Below, one piece after another: positions 33,931 to 44,307 of a stretch of DNA of 64,000 bases; positions within the stretch are counted from its first letter, which is position 1; each line of letters starts with the position of its first letter. Below the pieces are notes generated by a model that searched no databases, was not told where the DNA came from, and saw only the letters and a list, made by a program, of their open reading frames with translations. The stretch is from Fragum whitleyi. Its lineage: Eukaryota > Mollusca > Bivalvia > Cardiida > Cardiidae. The position numbers were made by a program, and so were the translations under genes. The stretch lies in the NCBI GenBank assembly GCA_948146395.1, contig OX411543.1:56969689-57033688 (forward strand), given 5' to 3'.

Positions 33931-34358
33931 TTTAACAGCATCTTGAAATTGACAAGGGTAATGATTTTAGAATAATGTTTGAACGAAATTGAATGAGTGC
34001 GATGGGTGATTTTTTGATGAAATTAAAGTGAGGTAATCCAATATCGCAAATGTTGTTCAGGATGAACAAAATATAGGATATTTATTACTCCCTTTTAAAG
34101 AATATGCAAAAAAGTTCTATAAATAAGTCCTTTTTCTTCAAGAACAAATTAGACGATTGTTATATCAATTTTGTCCGTGAATTCGCCTTTCTTTTAGCTA
34201 TATCTATTATGAGTGTAGTTGTTGATCTAATCTTTTGTAGTTATTTTTGAGCGTTTGTGAATGGTTTGAGAGAGAGTGTTTGAAATGAATAAATGGAGCG
34301 CTGAGTTTTCAATTTAGAATGGTTTTGATTGACATTGATGGCAGTTTCATGATGTAAA
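33931..34358 (-). mobile_element. MITE family A, reverse
   Basis: TA at 33929-33930, then TTAACAGCATCTTGAAATTG, hairpin about 34027-34099, GCGCTGAGTTTTCAATTTAG, and a right end cut at CATGATGTAA where the next island begins. Confidence 0.7.
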
Positions 34359-34360
34359 GA

Positions 34361-34890
34361 CTAGTTTACATTTGGCCTACGGAGCCCGTACGGTGCCCAT
34401 AGCTCGCCGTTACCCAAAAATCGTGCGGTGCCCGTGCGGCTGCCCGCGGTGTCCTTGCGATCATCGCATGGTTTTGCGGTTGCCGTGGACTCTTGCGATT
34501 TTTTTTACAAAAAAAGTTTTACAAGTTTTTTTAAAAATCGCAAGACCACTCGTAGACCGTAGCCTGTAGACACGACTTAAAGGAATCGCACGATCGCCGA
34601 ATGGACATCGCACGATGATCGCACGGCTTACATTGTAAATAGTTGAGAAATCGCACGGTCTCCGTGAGAGCATCGCACGATCACCTTGCGATCGACGCAC
34701 GGGCACCTCGATGTTTCTTGCGACAGTTTTATGAAAACCTGTGCGGACACCGCAAGATATTATGAACACATACGCCGTAGAAATAAAATCGTTCGATGTC
34801 AAAAATATCATACAAGAAATCGCAAGCTGCGATATCCTAGGGCGACCGTGACAAATATACGATAGGCTTTTCACTAAGTGTAACTAGATA
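34361..34890. repeat. TCGCA/TGCGA-rich island
   Basis: A CG-rich block in AT-rich surroundings with about 14 occurrences of TCGCA or TGCGA (for example GAATCGCACGATCGCC, ACATCGCACGATGATCGCAC) in both orientations. Possible weak inverted ends are CTAGTTTACATTTGGCC and the complement of CTAGTTACACTTAGTG. The 137-residue minus frame (34461-34874) is the longest in the window. It is Arg-rich and resembles no domain I know, and the motif repeats explain it. Confidence 0.5.
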
Positions 34891-34894
34891 AAAA

Positions 34895-35455
34895 AAAAAC
34901 AACGTTGTTCTCGTTATACGATTTTATAAATTAACATGTTGCATTTGGCGGAGGTGATTGCATTGCTCTCAAAATCATCCTAAACTTATGATATTTTCTA
35001 CATATTGTACGGACCAAGAAGAATGAATTTCAATGTGGTGCATCGGCACTGACCAAATCGTCAGGTTGGTAAATAACTGTTTCCGTGAAACAAAACAAAA
35101 AAGCAAACAGATAAACTCACACACACAAAAATCATATTTGAAATGTTAATGTACTGCAAAGGTTCGGGAAAATTGTCCGTCTTTGCAGGTTTAATTAATA
35201 ATCACCTTTTCGTTTTGTGTATTAAGGTGTTTCGTATATAAATACATTTAAAATTCCAAGGAGTTTTATTTCATTCCCCATAAAGTATATTCAATTAGCT
35301 AGAAAACTTGAAATTAAAGCGAGGAAAATGAATATGAATGCTCCGCAAATTAGATTTAATGAAGAGAGGTTTCCATAATTTTGACAAAGACTGATTGCTT
35401 CTCGAGGAGTTTAAACACCGTCATAAATCACAACTCAAATACGATTGTGCATCAT
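34895..35455. other. No recognisable feature
   Basis: AT-rich, no repeat match found. Confidence 0.4.
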
Positions 35456-35459
35456 GACG

Positions 35460-36130
35460 TGCAGGAGTACTTAACATTTGTGTCTCGTCGGGCGAAAAGG
35501 ACCATCTGAGAACTTCGTAAAATAGATATTAGGAAAATAGATTGGCTCAAGCATAGGTCAACCCGAAGGAGCACCTACGAAATAATTATTTAGGAAGGTA
35601 TACCTTGGTTTATTTAACATTTGACCTCTGTCGAAAAAATGCTTAAATAACAATTACCTAAACATTTTATCAATTTACAAAATATATATTACATTCAATA
35701 CCGTTTGTTAATCATGCATATGAAAACACGTGCAAAGCCGAGTAGGACTAATCAGATCGGGTCAATAAAACCGCGCTATAGAAAAATCATTCTTAATACA
35801 GAAAATTGTTGTTTGCGAGAAGTTACCATCCTGGTCAGTCTGCGCAGTTTGCGCAGTCTGACCAGGGTTGGCACTTTTCGCACTTCCCAGAAGGTACCTT
35901 TTCGCGTGACGGGTCACATTTGTTTCTCGTCGGACGAAAGTGGACCATTTGGCAATACAAAACAATATAATACAAAATTGTTTTCTCTTTTTACTCGTGG
36001 TACAATATTGTATAACATGAGGACAACATGCCTACATAAGCTATAACAATAGTTGTTAAGTAGTTGGCAAGTGCGTGAAGTGTCGACCCTAGTCAGACTG
36101 AGCTGATTGCGCAGCCTGAAAAGGACCCAA
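35460..36130. repeat. Cluster of repeat motifs with a perfect hairpin
   Basis: Contains CTCGTCGGGCGAAAAGGACC (35483) and CTCGTCGGACGAAAGTGGAC (35928), motif M at 35886, and a strong hairpin at 35831-35865 (CTGGTCAGTCTGCGCA paired with TGCGCAGTCTGACCAG). A weaker version is at 36085-36120. Likely one or two decayed inverted-repeat elements. I could not fix borders. Confidence 0.45.
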
Positions 36131-36250
36131 CCCTTTCGCTCTTGGCTTATTTTCTTACACAATCAGTCTAAATTCCTTTATAATTGTTTTTGAAATGCGA
36201 TCTCTAATCACCCTCTGGTGAACCAATTCTGTTTTTCAAATAGTTATTTT

Positions 36251-36851
36251 ACACAGGGTATAACGTGCCACGCCGACACCAGAAGGTTCGTGGACACCTG
36301 ATCGATTTTTTCGATACGGAACTAACGGTGGAGCAACTTTTTGACTGATTTATAACTAGATGATAACTAGACACCCCCTATCACAAATTCTGGTGTCGAT
36401 TGTCAATCGAAAAAAAATCAGGGGGTGTCTTGTTATCATATTTTTCGCTACCCAGGCCAATAAAAGTACGAATATCTTCGCTTTATGTGGATCTTTTGCC
36501 GAGAAATTAAGAAGGTGTGTAGAGGATACATAAATGCTCTGAGACAAACACAAACTATGAAGAATAGTCAGGTTGTTTGACAAAAAAAAATAATGACAAA
36601 CCTAAAAAACGAGCAAAGTCACTCACTCCTAGGGCTAGAACTCGCTCGTTTTGCTTAGTTTTTACCCTCTACTTTTATTTCCTAAAAGAAGAACCATTTA
36701 TCTCGACAGTGATACTAAAAATTGAAATGAAAATGACTATTTTGGTTTACAAATCAGTCAAAAACTTGCACCACCGTTAGTTCCGTATCGAAAAAATCGA
36801 CCAGGTGTCCATGAACCTTCTGGTGTCGGCGTGGCACGTTATACCATGTGT
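36251..36851. mobile_element. Foldback element F with 105-bp inverted repeats
   Basis: 36251-36355 is the mirror of 36747-36851 with about 6 mismatches in 105. The ends read ACACA(G/T)GGTATAACGTGCC. A nested inverted repeat lies inside (GATAACTAGACACCCCCT at 36361 with its mirror at 36419-36438), and a third palindromic stretch at 36600-36657 (AAAACGAGCAAAG...). No coding frame. No other copy in the window. The target duplication is unclear. Confidence 0.8.
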
Positions 36852-37080
36852 TTTAGAGATGGTTCTTTTTCGCGATACGGGTCTGATTTTAATCAGGTGG
36901 TTCCTTCTCTATTCATGCACCGACTTTTAATAAATCAGACAGTATTCGAAATAGGCTGTATTCTTACACATGATACTTTCTTGTAAGAGGCATTTCCTTT
37001 CCCTTTCAATATGCAATCGGGTAGAATCAAGTATCAAGTTCGACTGAGGTGCGTACTTTTAGGATTTTCCAGATAGAATC

Positions 37081-37140
37081 TTTTCGCGTTACTGATTACA
37101 TTTTCTAGAATTTTCGCGTTACTGATTACATTTTCTAGTA
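37081..37140 (+). repeat. 30-bp tandem duplication
   Basis: TTTTCGCGTTACTGATTACA plus TTTTCTAG, two copies with period 30. The unit resembles motif M. Confidence 0.85.
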
Positions 37141-37206
37141 TTCAACCCTAGTCCGTTTTTGTACGAAGGGTCAAATAAGTAAGATGCTTCAAATACTTTT
37201 GACTTA

Positions 37207-37877
37207 CAATGAACAATCTCGTGAAATTTACAAGGTGAATCAGATTGGAATTAGTTTAAAACAAAATTGAATGGGATGAGTGAGTTTTGAGTGAAATTAA
37301 AGGGAGGTAATCCAATATGGCAACTTTTGTACAGAAAGAACAAAATTAGCAATATTTATCAACTCCCTTTCATACGATATGCCTACAAGTTCTTTCTATA
37401 GGTTCCTTTTTGTCTGCAAGAACCAATCAGACGCTTACAATCTCGACAATCTCGTGAAATTTACAAGGTGAATCAGATTGGAATTAGTTTAAAACAAAAT
37501 TGAATGGGATGAGTGAGTTTTGAGTGAAATTAAAGGGAGGTAATCCAATATGGCAACTTTTGTACAGAAAGAACAAAATTAGCAATATTTATCAACTCCC
37601 TTTCATACGATATGCCTACAAGTTCTTTCTATAGGTTCCTTTTTGTCTGCAAGAACCAATCAGACGCTTACAATCTTGATTTTTTTTTCAGTGAAATGGC
37701 GATTATTTTCTAGCTATATATATGTTAAGTGTAGTAGTTGATCTTATCTTTTTAAGTCATTTTGGAGCGTTTTTAATGATTTGAGTGAGTGCTTGGAATG
37801 AATAGATGCAGTTCTGTGTGAGCGATTCACAATGGTTTTCAACGAGTTCAGGGTCAATTTCACGATGTTCTTAATTA
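37207..37877 (-). mobile_element. MITE family A, reverse, with internal 233-bp duplication
   Basis: Begins after TA at 37205-37206. The block 37212-37444 is repeated at 37445-37677 without a difference that I can see. It holds the terminal repeat, the right arm and the hairpin. The element then continues to TTTCACGATGTTCTTAATTA. The start of the 5.65-kb tandem duplication (37713) lies inside its last part. Confidence 0.8.
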
Positions 37878-38247
37878 TAGCTATCTTAGTATGTCTTGAG
37901 ACTTTCTTTAGAGTTTCGTAGATCGCATACATATCTGTTGAAAATGCGCCTAAGTGTAAACGAAATAAACAAAATTCTTTTTACAGACTTCAAAACCGAT
38001 TAACATTTAATCTTGAAAGCAGCTAGACTGATTGATTTACTAACATATATCATTTGACTCGGAATTTAGATTTTTTTGTTTTGTTTGGAGGGATTTAAAT
38101 GACAATCACTGTACACATAGTTTTAACAAAGTATTTACGCTAGCGAAATAATGGTTCCTACAGATTGAACAAAACTGGGTGGAAGACGTCAGATAATTCA
38201 TATAATATTTATATGTGTTGTCTTTGACTTTCCATTATGGATGAAAA

Positions 38248-38331
38248 AGTTTAAGTGAGTGATCAAATATCTATTTTGTCTACACCTGTATAGACAGAAT
38301 TGCCCTTTGTTCACTCACTTAAAGTTGTCCA
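38248..38331. repeat. Foldback K6 (AAGTGAGTGA arms)
   Basis: AAGTTTAAGTGAGTGATCAAA pairs roughly with TTTGTTCACTCACTTAAAGTT. An inner TGTCTACACCTGTATAGACA hairpin also forms. The second copy is at 43901-43984. Confidence 0.6.
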
Positions 38332-38520
38332 TTAATTACATATTACTCAAAATTTGCTAAGGATTGCTTTTTCTAGTTGAATATTTTTGTATCGCGATCA
38401 ATTTATACAAGATTTTGATGTTTCTGGGAACTTCTGTGTTTTAGTTATTCAGATCTTTTAAAAGAATGGTTGTCTGGACGTTGCTTTAAGAGAAAGGCTT
38501 GTCCAAAGGACTTTAGGGTA

Positions 38521-38632
38521 AAAAAACAAACAAACCATCAATATCGATGTTATCATGAAAATAAAGAAATTTGGGAAAAAAACAAACAAACCATCAATAT
38601 CGATGTTATCATGAAAATAAAGAAATTTGGTT
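38521..38632 (+). repeat. 56-bp tandem duplication
   Basis: CAAACAAACCATCAATATCG and onward to AAATTTGG appears twice. The same pair exists at 44174-44285, so it predates the large duplication. Confidence 0.85.
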
Positions 38633-38654
38633 TGTATAAAAAAAAGAGAACACT

Positions 38655-40003
38655 TCAATAGCGCAAGTGATGTCTCCGGGCTTCGATTGCGGCCTGACAT
38701 CGCCTGTGCATACTGCGGGTCATCACTCGGCCAACTGTAAACTGAAACAGACTTCGGATGTATGTAAGGCGGATGGGTATGTAACAAAATCGTGCATTTT
38801 GTAGGCGGAAACGGAGTAAGAAAAGCTAGCACTGTAGATTTATATCTTTTACAATAAATAACGACTGAAAAATCTTATTTTTTGAGAATGACGAATCATT
38901 CTCAAAAATTAAGATTTTTTAAGCCGTTATTTCAGAATCTAAAGATATTTATATTAGGATACGATGGTTTCACGTCAGTGACTTAAGTAGCGTTGGCGAC
39001 GTCGAATGTTTTCACTCACACTTTCGAGGGCAAACACCATTTTAACTGACAACATCGAGTTTTCCCAAGGGTTTTTGGTAATTTTGAAAAAAAGTCGGTC
39101 TATGTACATCCGAGGTGAATCGTGAGATTGGCTGAGTGGTGTTCCGAATGACTGCTTATAAGCCTCCTGATCTAATATTGTGGAATTTGATCCCATTCCC
39201 ATTCTTCAAGAGGAGCCTGTCTGAGCTCCTCTACCGATGCCGGTTGCACCGAACGTGATGGACAACTGCATGTACCATGTCATAAGCATGCTCTATAGGA
39301 TTTAGATCCGGGGATCTAGGTTGCCATTCCATACGGACGATTATGGCCTACTCGGGATATTGATTGGTGATGTTGGCTCTATGTGCACGCGCATTGTGAT
39401 CCATTAGAATGAACATTTCATCAACTGCACCTGCATATAGTCGAACAAAAACATCTTAGATCCCATTTACCCGAGAGCCGTCAATGTGCCGTTTTCAAAG
39501 ACGTGAAGATATGTTTTCCTTGGGCACTTATTCTCGCCAAAACCATGACTGAGCCAATTCAGGTCGGGTCCAATTCACATGACCCCGTGCCCATGCTAAA
39601 CGCATTTGCAAGTTAAATTAGATTCATGTTATACGGACTGCAGGCCGTCTTGACCTCAGGCCAGCATCATGCAACCAATTTCTAATGGTTTTGGTACTTA
39701 CTCGCACACCAGTAGCGTTCCGGAAATCATTCCGTAACGTTGTTGCATTGTCAAATCTATAACGCCGAGTCTGAAACACCAGAATCGTTCTTGAATCTCA
39801 TTGGTTGAGCGTTCTCGACCCCCAGCATGCAAATGCCTAGCATTACCAGTCGTTATAAACCGATTCCACATTCGAGAAACATCGTTCAGGGACACACTAA
39901 GGGTATTAGCAACGTGACTTTGAGAAAACCTAGGAATAAGCATGCCAATGCCCCTATTCATCTAATCTTGTCTAAGATGTCGCCTTAAACGCATGTTTGC
40001 CAT
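38655..40003 (-). pseudogene. Tc1-like transposase pseudogene, unit 1
   Basis: Read on the minus strand it starts MANMRLRRHLRQD, meets a stop, then shows the helix-turn-helix half SQSHVANTLSVSLNDVSRMW. After a frameshift comes TGVRVSTKTIRNWLHDAGLR and RPAVRI. RGHVNWT follows, then about 30-40 residues with the first catalytic Asp are deleted. The second catalytic site reads FILMDHNARAHRA, with His where Asp is expected. The third is RSPDLNPIEH. Element E2 splits the C-terminus between RRLISS and MHRRCQAAIEARRHHLRY. Tc1-family transposases (DD34E, about 340 residues) have these motifs. It is plainly inactive. Confidence 0.92.
38721..39150 (-). mobile_element. MITE family E, copy E2, inside the Tc1 gene
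   Basis: About 430 bp, reverse of E1. Ends: CAT then CACTCGGCCAA on the left (9 bases of the terminal repeat missing) and GGTGTTCCGAATG on the right. The flanks ACTGCGGGT (38712) and ACTGCTTAT (39151) are a decayed 9-bp target duplication. The interior hairpin TTTGAGAATGACGAATCATTCTCAAA is at 38881. Confidence 0.85.
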
Positions 40004-40004
40004 A

Positions 40005-41185
40005 TTAAGATGGAAACAAAACGTAAAAATGCGATAACTTTGTTTAAACCTCGAAAAATGTACCAACGTGCTTGAAAATTCAAGGTTGAATGAAACACGT
40101 TTTAGGGGTAATGCCTTTTCACGGGCTTCTCGTGCATAGTATACATGCCGAAGCTACACATAGAAACACGATTTCCAGATACATTTTTGTTGTATGCGTA
40201 TGTAAGCAGAAAAGAAAGGGCTAGGTTCACGAACTATACATATTGGCCCTGTAAAATCACATTTTTTGATTAACAATTTGCCAGCTCTTAATCAACTTTT
40301 TTTATTTATATATTTGACCATCTCTGAAATAACGTATAGAAAAATATTCAAATATATACCAATTTCTCAAAAGACAGCAATCAAGTTTCCCCTTTTTAGC
40401 GAAAATGTCATTTGTATGGGCAATTTCGTTGTTAAAGATGCCCAAAAAATATGAAGCCCTATTTTCGACAACATCATATTTTGCAAACAACTTCTAAATC
40501 AAGTTATATTTCTCATAAGACTATTATGGAGGTGTCGAAAATGGGGCTTCATTGTGAAATAAAACCAAATGTCAGCTGAAGCTAGCGTGCAAGAAGTAAA
40601 CATGCGTAACTCCCTATACCTGAATATGCGTTTTAATTATTACTGACTAGTATTATTGATTTATCGAGGGAATTTAAACCATAATGAGACATTGAGAAAT
40701 ACTGCATCCATAAATATTTTCTATTCATTAATACAATTATTTAATCATTTCCAAAAGAATTATTTGTTTTGTAAATAAGAATCGAATGTGCCTTTCCACA
40801 TGAAAGGGACGTCACTCGTGTATTTCCAGAAATCCGAAACAAAGAAATGTCTGTCAGTTTAGGTTGTTTTAAAAAAAGAATTAATTAAATAGGAACTGAA
40901 ATAATAATTACTTAAGAAAATAATAAGGAGTTTTGTTGATAATGAACGAACGCGCGTTTCTACACGAAAGGGACGTCACTCGTGATTTTTCCAAGAATCC
41001 GAACCGAACAAAGAAAATAAACAAAAGGGTTTTGTGTTTATACTTTACGTCGATCAGAAACAAGATTTTATTGACAGAATAAAGAATATACAATTAAAAG
41101 AAGAATAAATAAAATTTATTTTCAATTATTTTCTCTCAGAGTCATCATTGTTTATTTATAAACACATTTGTACCACTTCATACTA
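40005..41185. other. Unit 1 middle, no recognised gene
   Basis: AT-rich DNA. GAAAGGGACGTCACTCGTG occurs twice (about 40803 and 40965), which suggests an old local duplication or a small repeat. Short frames of 61-62 residues are not recognisable. Confidence 0.4.
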
Positions 41186-41259
41186 GTCGGAGGCATAGCG
41201 CAATTGGTAGAATCGCAGTCTCAGAACTCAGAAACTGATGGTTTGAATCCCACTCGGAC
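41186..41259 (+). pseudogene. tRNA-like sequence, unit 1
   Basis: GTCGGAG pairs with CTCGGAC (one mismatch). The A-box TAGCGCAATTGG is good, but the B-box is GGTTTGAATCC and the T-stem has two mismatches. There are extra bases in the anticodon region. Most likely a tRNA pseudogene or SINE head. No SINE body follows. Confidence 0.55.
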
Positions 41260-41409
41260 CGATGTTTTTTTTCTTCACCCAAAATTTATTTTTTCCTTTT
41301 ATTTGCAATTCTCTCTCTTTTCTTTGAAAATCTACGCGTTCTTTTAGAGGTAATGAGAAATGAGCTGATTAATAAATCCCCTATCATCTAGTGCAACCCG
41401 TGTGACTGC

Positions 41410-41517
41410 CTGCAAACGCTTAGAAATTGTTATCCGCTTCGCACGTCAGAACACCTGCAAAGTTGGATAACAATTGTCAAACTTTTCGCGGACGTAATTA
41501 TATTGAACGCAGGGCAG
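41410..41517. mobile_element. Palindromic MITE family C, copy C4
   Basis: CTGCAAACGCTTAGAAATTG, ATCCGCTTCGCACGTCAGAA at the centre, AACTTTTCGCGGACG, then TTGAACGCAGGG. Diverged. It is repeated at 47063. Confidence 0.55.
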
Positions 41518-42419
41518 ATATTCGTCGACATTTTTACAAATAGAGAAAGAAACCAATGCCAGAGGATCGTATTAAAATGCCTATTTTTTTAAATGCTTTT
41601 TTTAGAAGGCCTAACACAGATTTCGGCGACGAAAACTGAAATCATTTGATTCATAAAAGAGTTAAGTAAACAATTCTCCAGTTTCAGAGTATTGTGTTAT
41701 TCTTAATTTTCACATTTTGAAAAAAAAACACATATCGCTGTTCTGACTTAAAAAAGATCGTAACTACAACTAACTCAATCGGTCGCGCCTTTTAATTATT
41801 ACCGATTGAGTACTGGTATATCTTAATTGCGAGCTGACAATTGAAAAGATAAATTAAGTCGTAAGAAGAAATTATGCGCAACTGTATTTGCTTACCTGAA
41901 GCGAAAATAAAAAGAACAATCCCGTTTTCCTCAATATTTTAATCCAAAGTGTAGCCACAAAAGGCGACTGTAGTATGAATTTATCCTAATAATTGAAAGG
42001 GTTTGACATCTCCTTGGACAAGTGTTGCGCGTGCAAGCTCCGAAAACGCTGCCAAAAATAGACGTCGGCGTCTTTGATCACCTGTTCAACCCCGCGTTGA
42101 ATAAACTGTTCCACGTCCTTTACCTCATTGCGGGACTAAAATGCTAAAATTAAAATGTTGTACCGCGGCTTGCCTTTTTGGTCATATTGAAACTTTGATT
42201 CATTTTTGGATAATTGAAACAAAAAATTATGAAAATAGCGGTAGGTTCTTCTATTTAATTGTTTCTGAAAATAATCGCATTATTTGATTAGAATGTAATA
42301 GTCATTTGGACTAACGTAAATATTTCCGGCATTCGTTTTTCGTCAGTAGAAAGACAGTCAATGCATATTCCGATCTTCAGTTAACCTTGTAAATGAATCC
42401 AAATTGCCCATGATCAATC

Positions 42420-42645
42420 GCCGTAATTAAGGCATTTGTCGCAGGATTTTATACTTTTTGCTGTAAAAATATCGGAATCTACATCAGAGAAGGTGAAGTA
42501 TTTTATCCCAAATCGGGGGATCGGCGATTATAGGCGTTACCAACTTTTTCAGAAAATTGGCCCGAAAAAAATGGCCGGTTTTGAGCAGTGCTTTGGGGAA
42601 TGGGCGATTATAAGAAAATTGGCGGTTATTAGAATAAATACGGTA
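42420..42645 (+). repeat. Possible MITE remnant (GGCGATTATA words)
   Basis: GGCGATTATAGGCGTTACC, GGGCGATTATAAGAAAATTGG and GGCGGTTATTAGAATAAATA precede ACGGTATTTTG. These words look like a decayed MITE end. The 79-residue frame over it (42436-42675) is probably not a gene. Repeated in unit 2 at 48073. Confidence 0.35.
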
Positions 42646-43365
42646 TTTTGTGCGTCAATGCATGCACCTTTATAAACCAAACATATGAGGTTGCGTAGTT
42701 TAAAAGAAAAGATATATAAAAAGAATTTGAATGAATGGAAATTCGGGAGCGGGACTGCCTTTCAACAGCTCCGGACAACTTTTTAAATGTATACGCGCGC
42801 GATCTGGATTACATGACATGTACATTTCTTTTGTTAACTTTTTGGCGGGTAGCACGATATTTCGCAGTCAACAGTCAAAATGTTGACGAATTCTCCGACT
42901 CTCATTCATTACTACGCCAATTGGATTTATTAAAAAAAGAAATATGCGCCTTTTGGCAGATACATTTCTATGATTGAGTGATTGAATGGTTAATGTAAAT
43001 TCTCGCGTTGATTTATAATTGTACCCACTTCCGAGAGTGTTTCACCCTCTGGGTTGCTTTCTTTGAACGACGACGGCATGAAAATGGGCGTCACGATTAT
43101 CTGAAACAGGGGAGGGGGGATAGACGACTTAAATTATCAACATTATCATATCGAGATCAGAAATGGTCAAAGTGCCCGCAAAATCCGTGTTTGACCGGTT
43201 AAATATTTATATCCGTAGCTCGGATATCAATTTTTTTACAGGGTTGCAGGGAAACCTGTAGGGTCAGTCGGTCGACCGTAAACGCACCCTGTTTAGCGTC
43301 TTATCAGTGCTTGCCCTTTTTACGTTTTTTTCTCTCAATATTTATGGATAGCATAATTTTTCAGG

Positions 43366-43530
43366 GCTATATATATGTTAAGTGTAGTAGTTGATCTTAT
43401 CTTTTTAAGTCATTTTGGAGCGTTTTTAATGATTTGAGTGAGTGCTTGGAATGAATAGATGCAGTTCTGTGTGAGCGATTCACAATGGTTTTCAACGAGT
43501 TCAGGGTCAATTTCACGATGTTCTTAATTA
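43366..43530 (-). mobile_element. MITE family A, 3' piece copied with unit 2
   Basis: Same as 37713-37877: GAGTGAGTGCTTGGAATGAA to TTTCACGATGTTCTTAATTA. It lacks the other terminal repeat because the duplication breakpoint cut the element. Confidence 0.85.
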
Positions 43531-44307
43531 TAGCTATCTTAGTATGTCTTGAGACTTTCTTTAGAGTTTCGTAGATCGCATACATATCTGTTGAAAATGC
43601 GCCTAAGTGTAAACGAAATAAACAAAATTCTTTTTACAGACTTCAAAACCGATTAACATTTAATCTTGAAAGCAGCTAGACTGATTGATTTACTAACATA
43701 TATCATTTGACTCGGAATTTAGATTTTTTTGTTTTGTTTGGAGGGATTTAAATGACAATCACTGTACACATAGTTTTAACAAAGTATTTACGCTAGCGAA
43801 ATAATGGTTCCTACAGATTGAACAAAACTGGGTGGAAGACGTCAGATAATTCATATAATATTTATATGTGTTGTCTTTGACTTTCCATTATGGATGAAAA
43901 AGTTTAAGTGAGTGATCAAATATCTATTTTGTCTACACCTGTATAGACAGAATTGCCCTTTGTTCACTCACTTAAAGTTGTCCATTAATTACATATTACT
44001 CAAAATTTGCTAAGGATTGCTTTTTCTAGTTGAATATTTTTGTATCGCGATCAATTTATACAAGATTTTGATGTTTCTGGGAACTTCTGTGTTTTAGTTA
44101 TTCAGATCTTTTAAAAGAATGGTTGTCTGGACGTTGCTTTAAGAGAAAGGCTTGTCCAAAGGACTTTAGGGTAAAAAAACAAACAAACCATCAATATCGA
44201 TGTTATCATGAAAATAAAGAAATTTGGGAAAAAAACAAACAAACCATCAATATCGATGTTATCATGAAAATAAAGAAATTTGGTTTGTATAAAAAAAAGA
44301 GAACACT

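Larger units (their letters stand above)
37713..43365 (+). repeat. 5,653-bp tandem duplication, unit 1
   Basis: Unit 1 is followed directly by unit 2 (43366-49018). Every landmark is offset by exactly 5,653. I noticed about seven substitutions (for example 39213, 39252, 40333, 40993, 41244, 42694) and two compensating T-run changes, so identity is above 99.8 percent. GCT is shared at both breakpoints. It contains a Tc1 pseudogene, element E2, a tRNA-like sequence and a C element. Confidence 0.97.

Noticed and set aside
34461..34874. The longest open frame (137 residues, minus strand)
   Set aside because: It lies exactly over the TCGCA-rich island, is Arg-rich with internally repetitive words, and has no recognised domain or splice context.
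38458..38832. 124-residue minus-strand frame, also present at 44111-44485
   Set aside because: It overlaps the Tc1 C-terminus in another frame plus the 56-bp tandem repeat and the E element. Its presence twice only reflects the 5.65-kb duplication.
41186..41259. Functional tRNA gene
   Set aside because: T-stem mismatches, extra anticodon-region bases and a changed B-box in unit 1 make a pseudogene or SINE head more likely.
42436..42675. 79-residue frame repeated at 48089-48328
   Set aside because: Overlaps GGCGATTATA-type repeat words. The second copy is only the tandem duplication.
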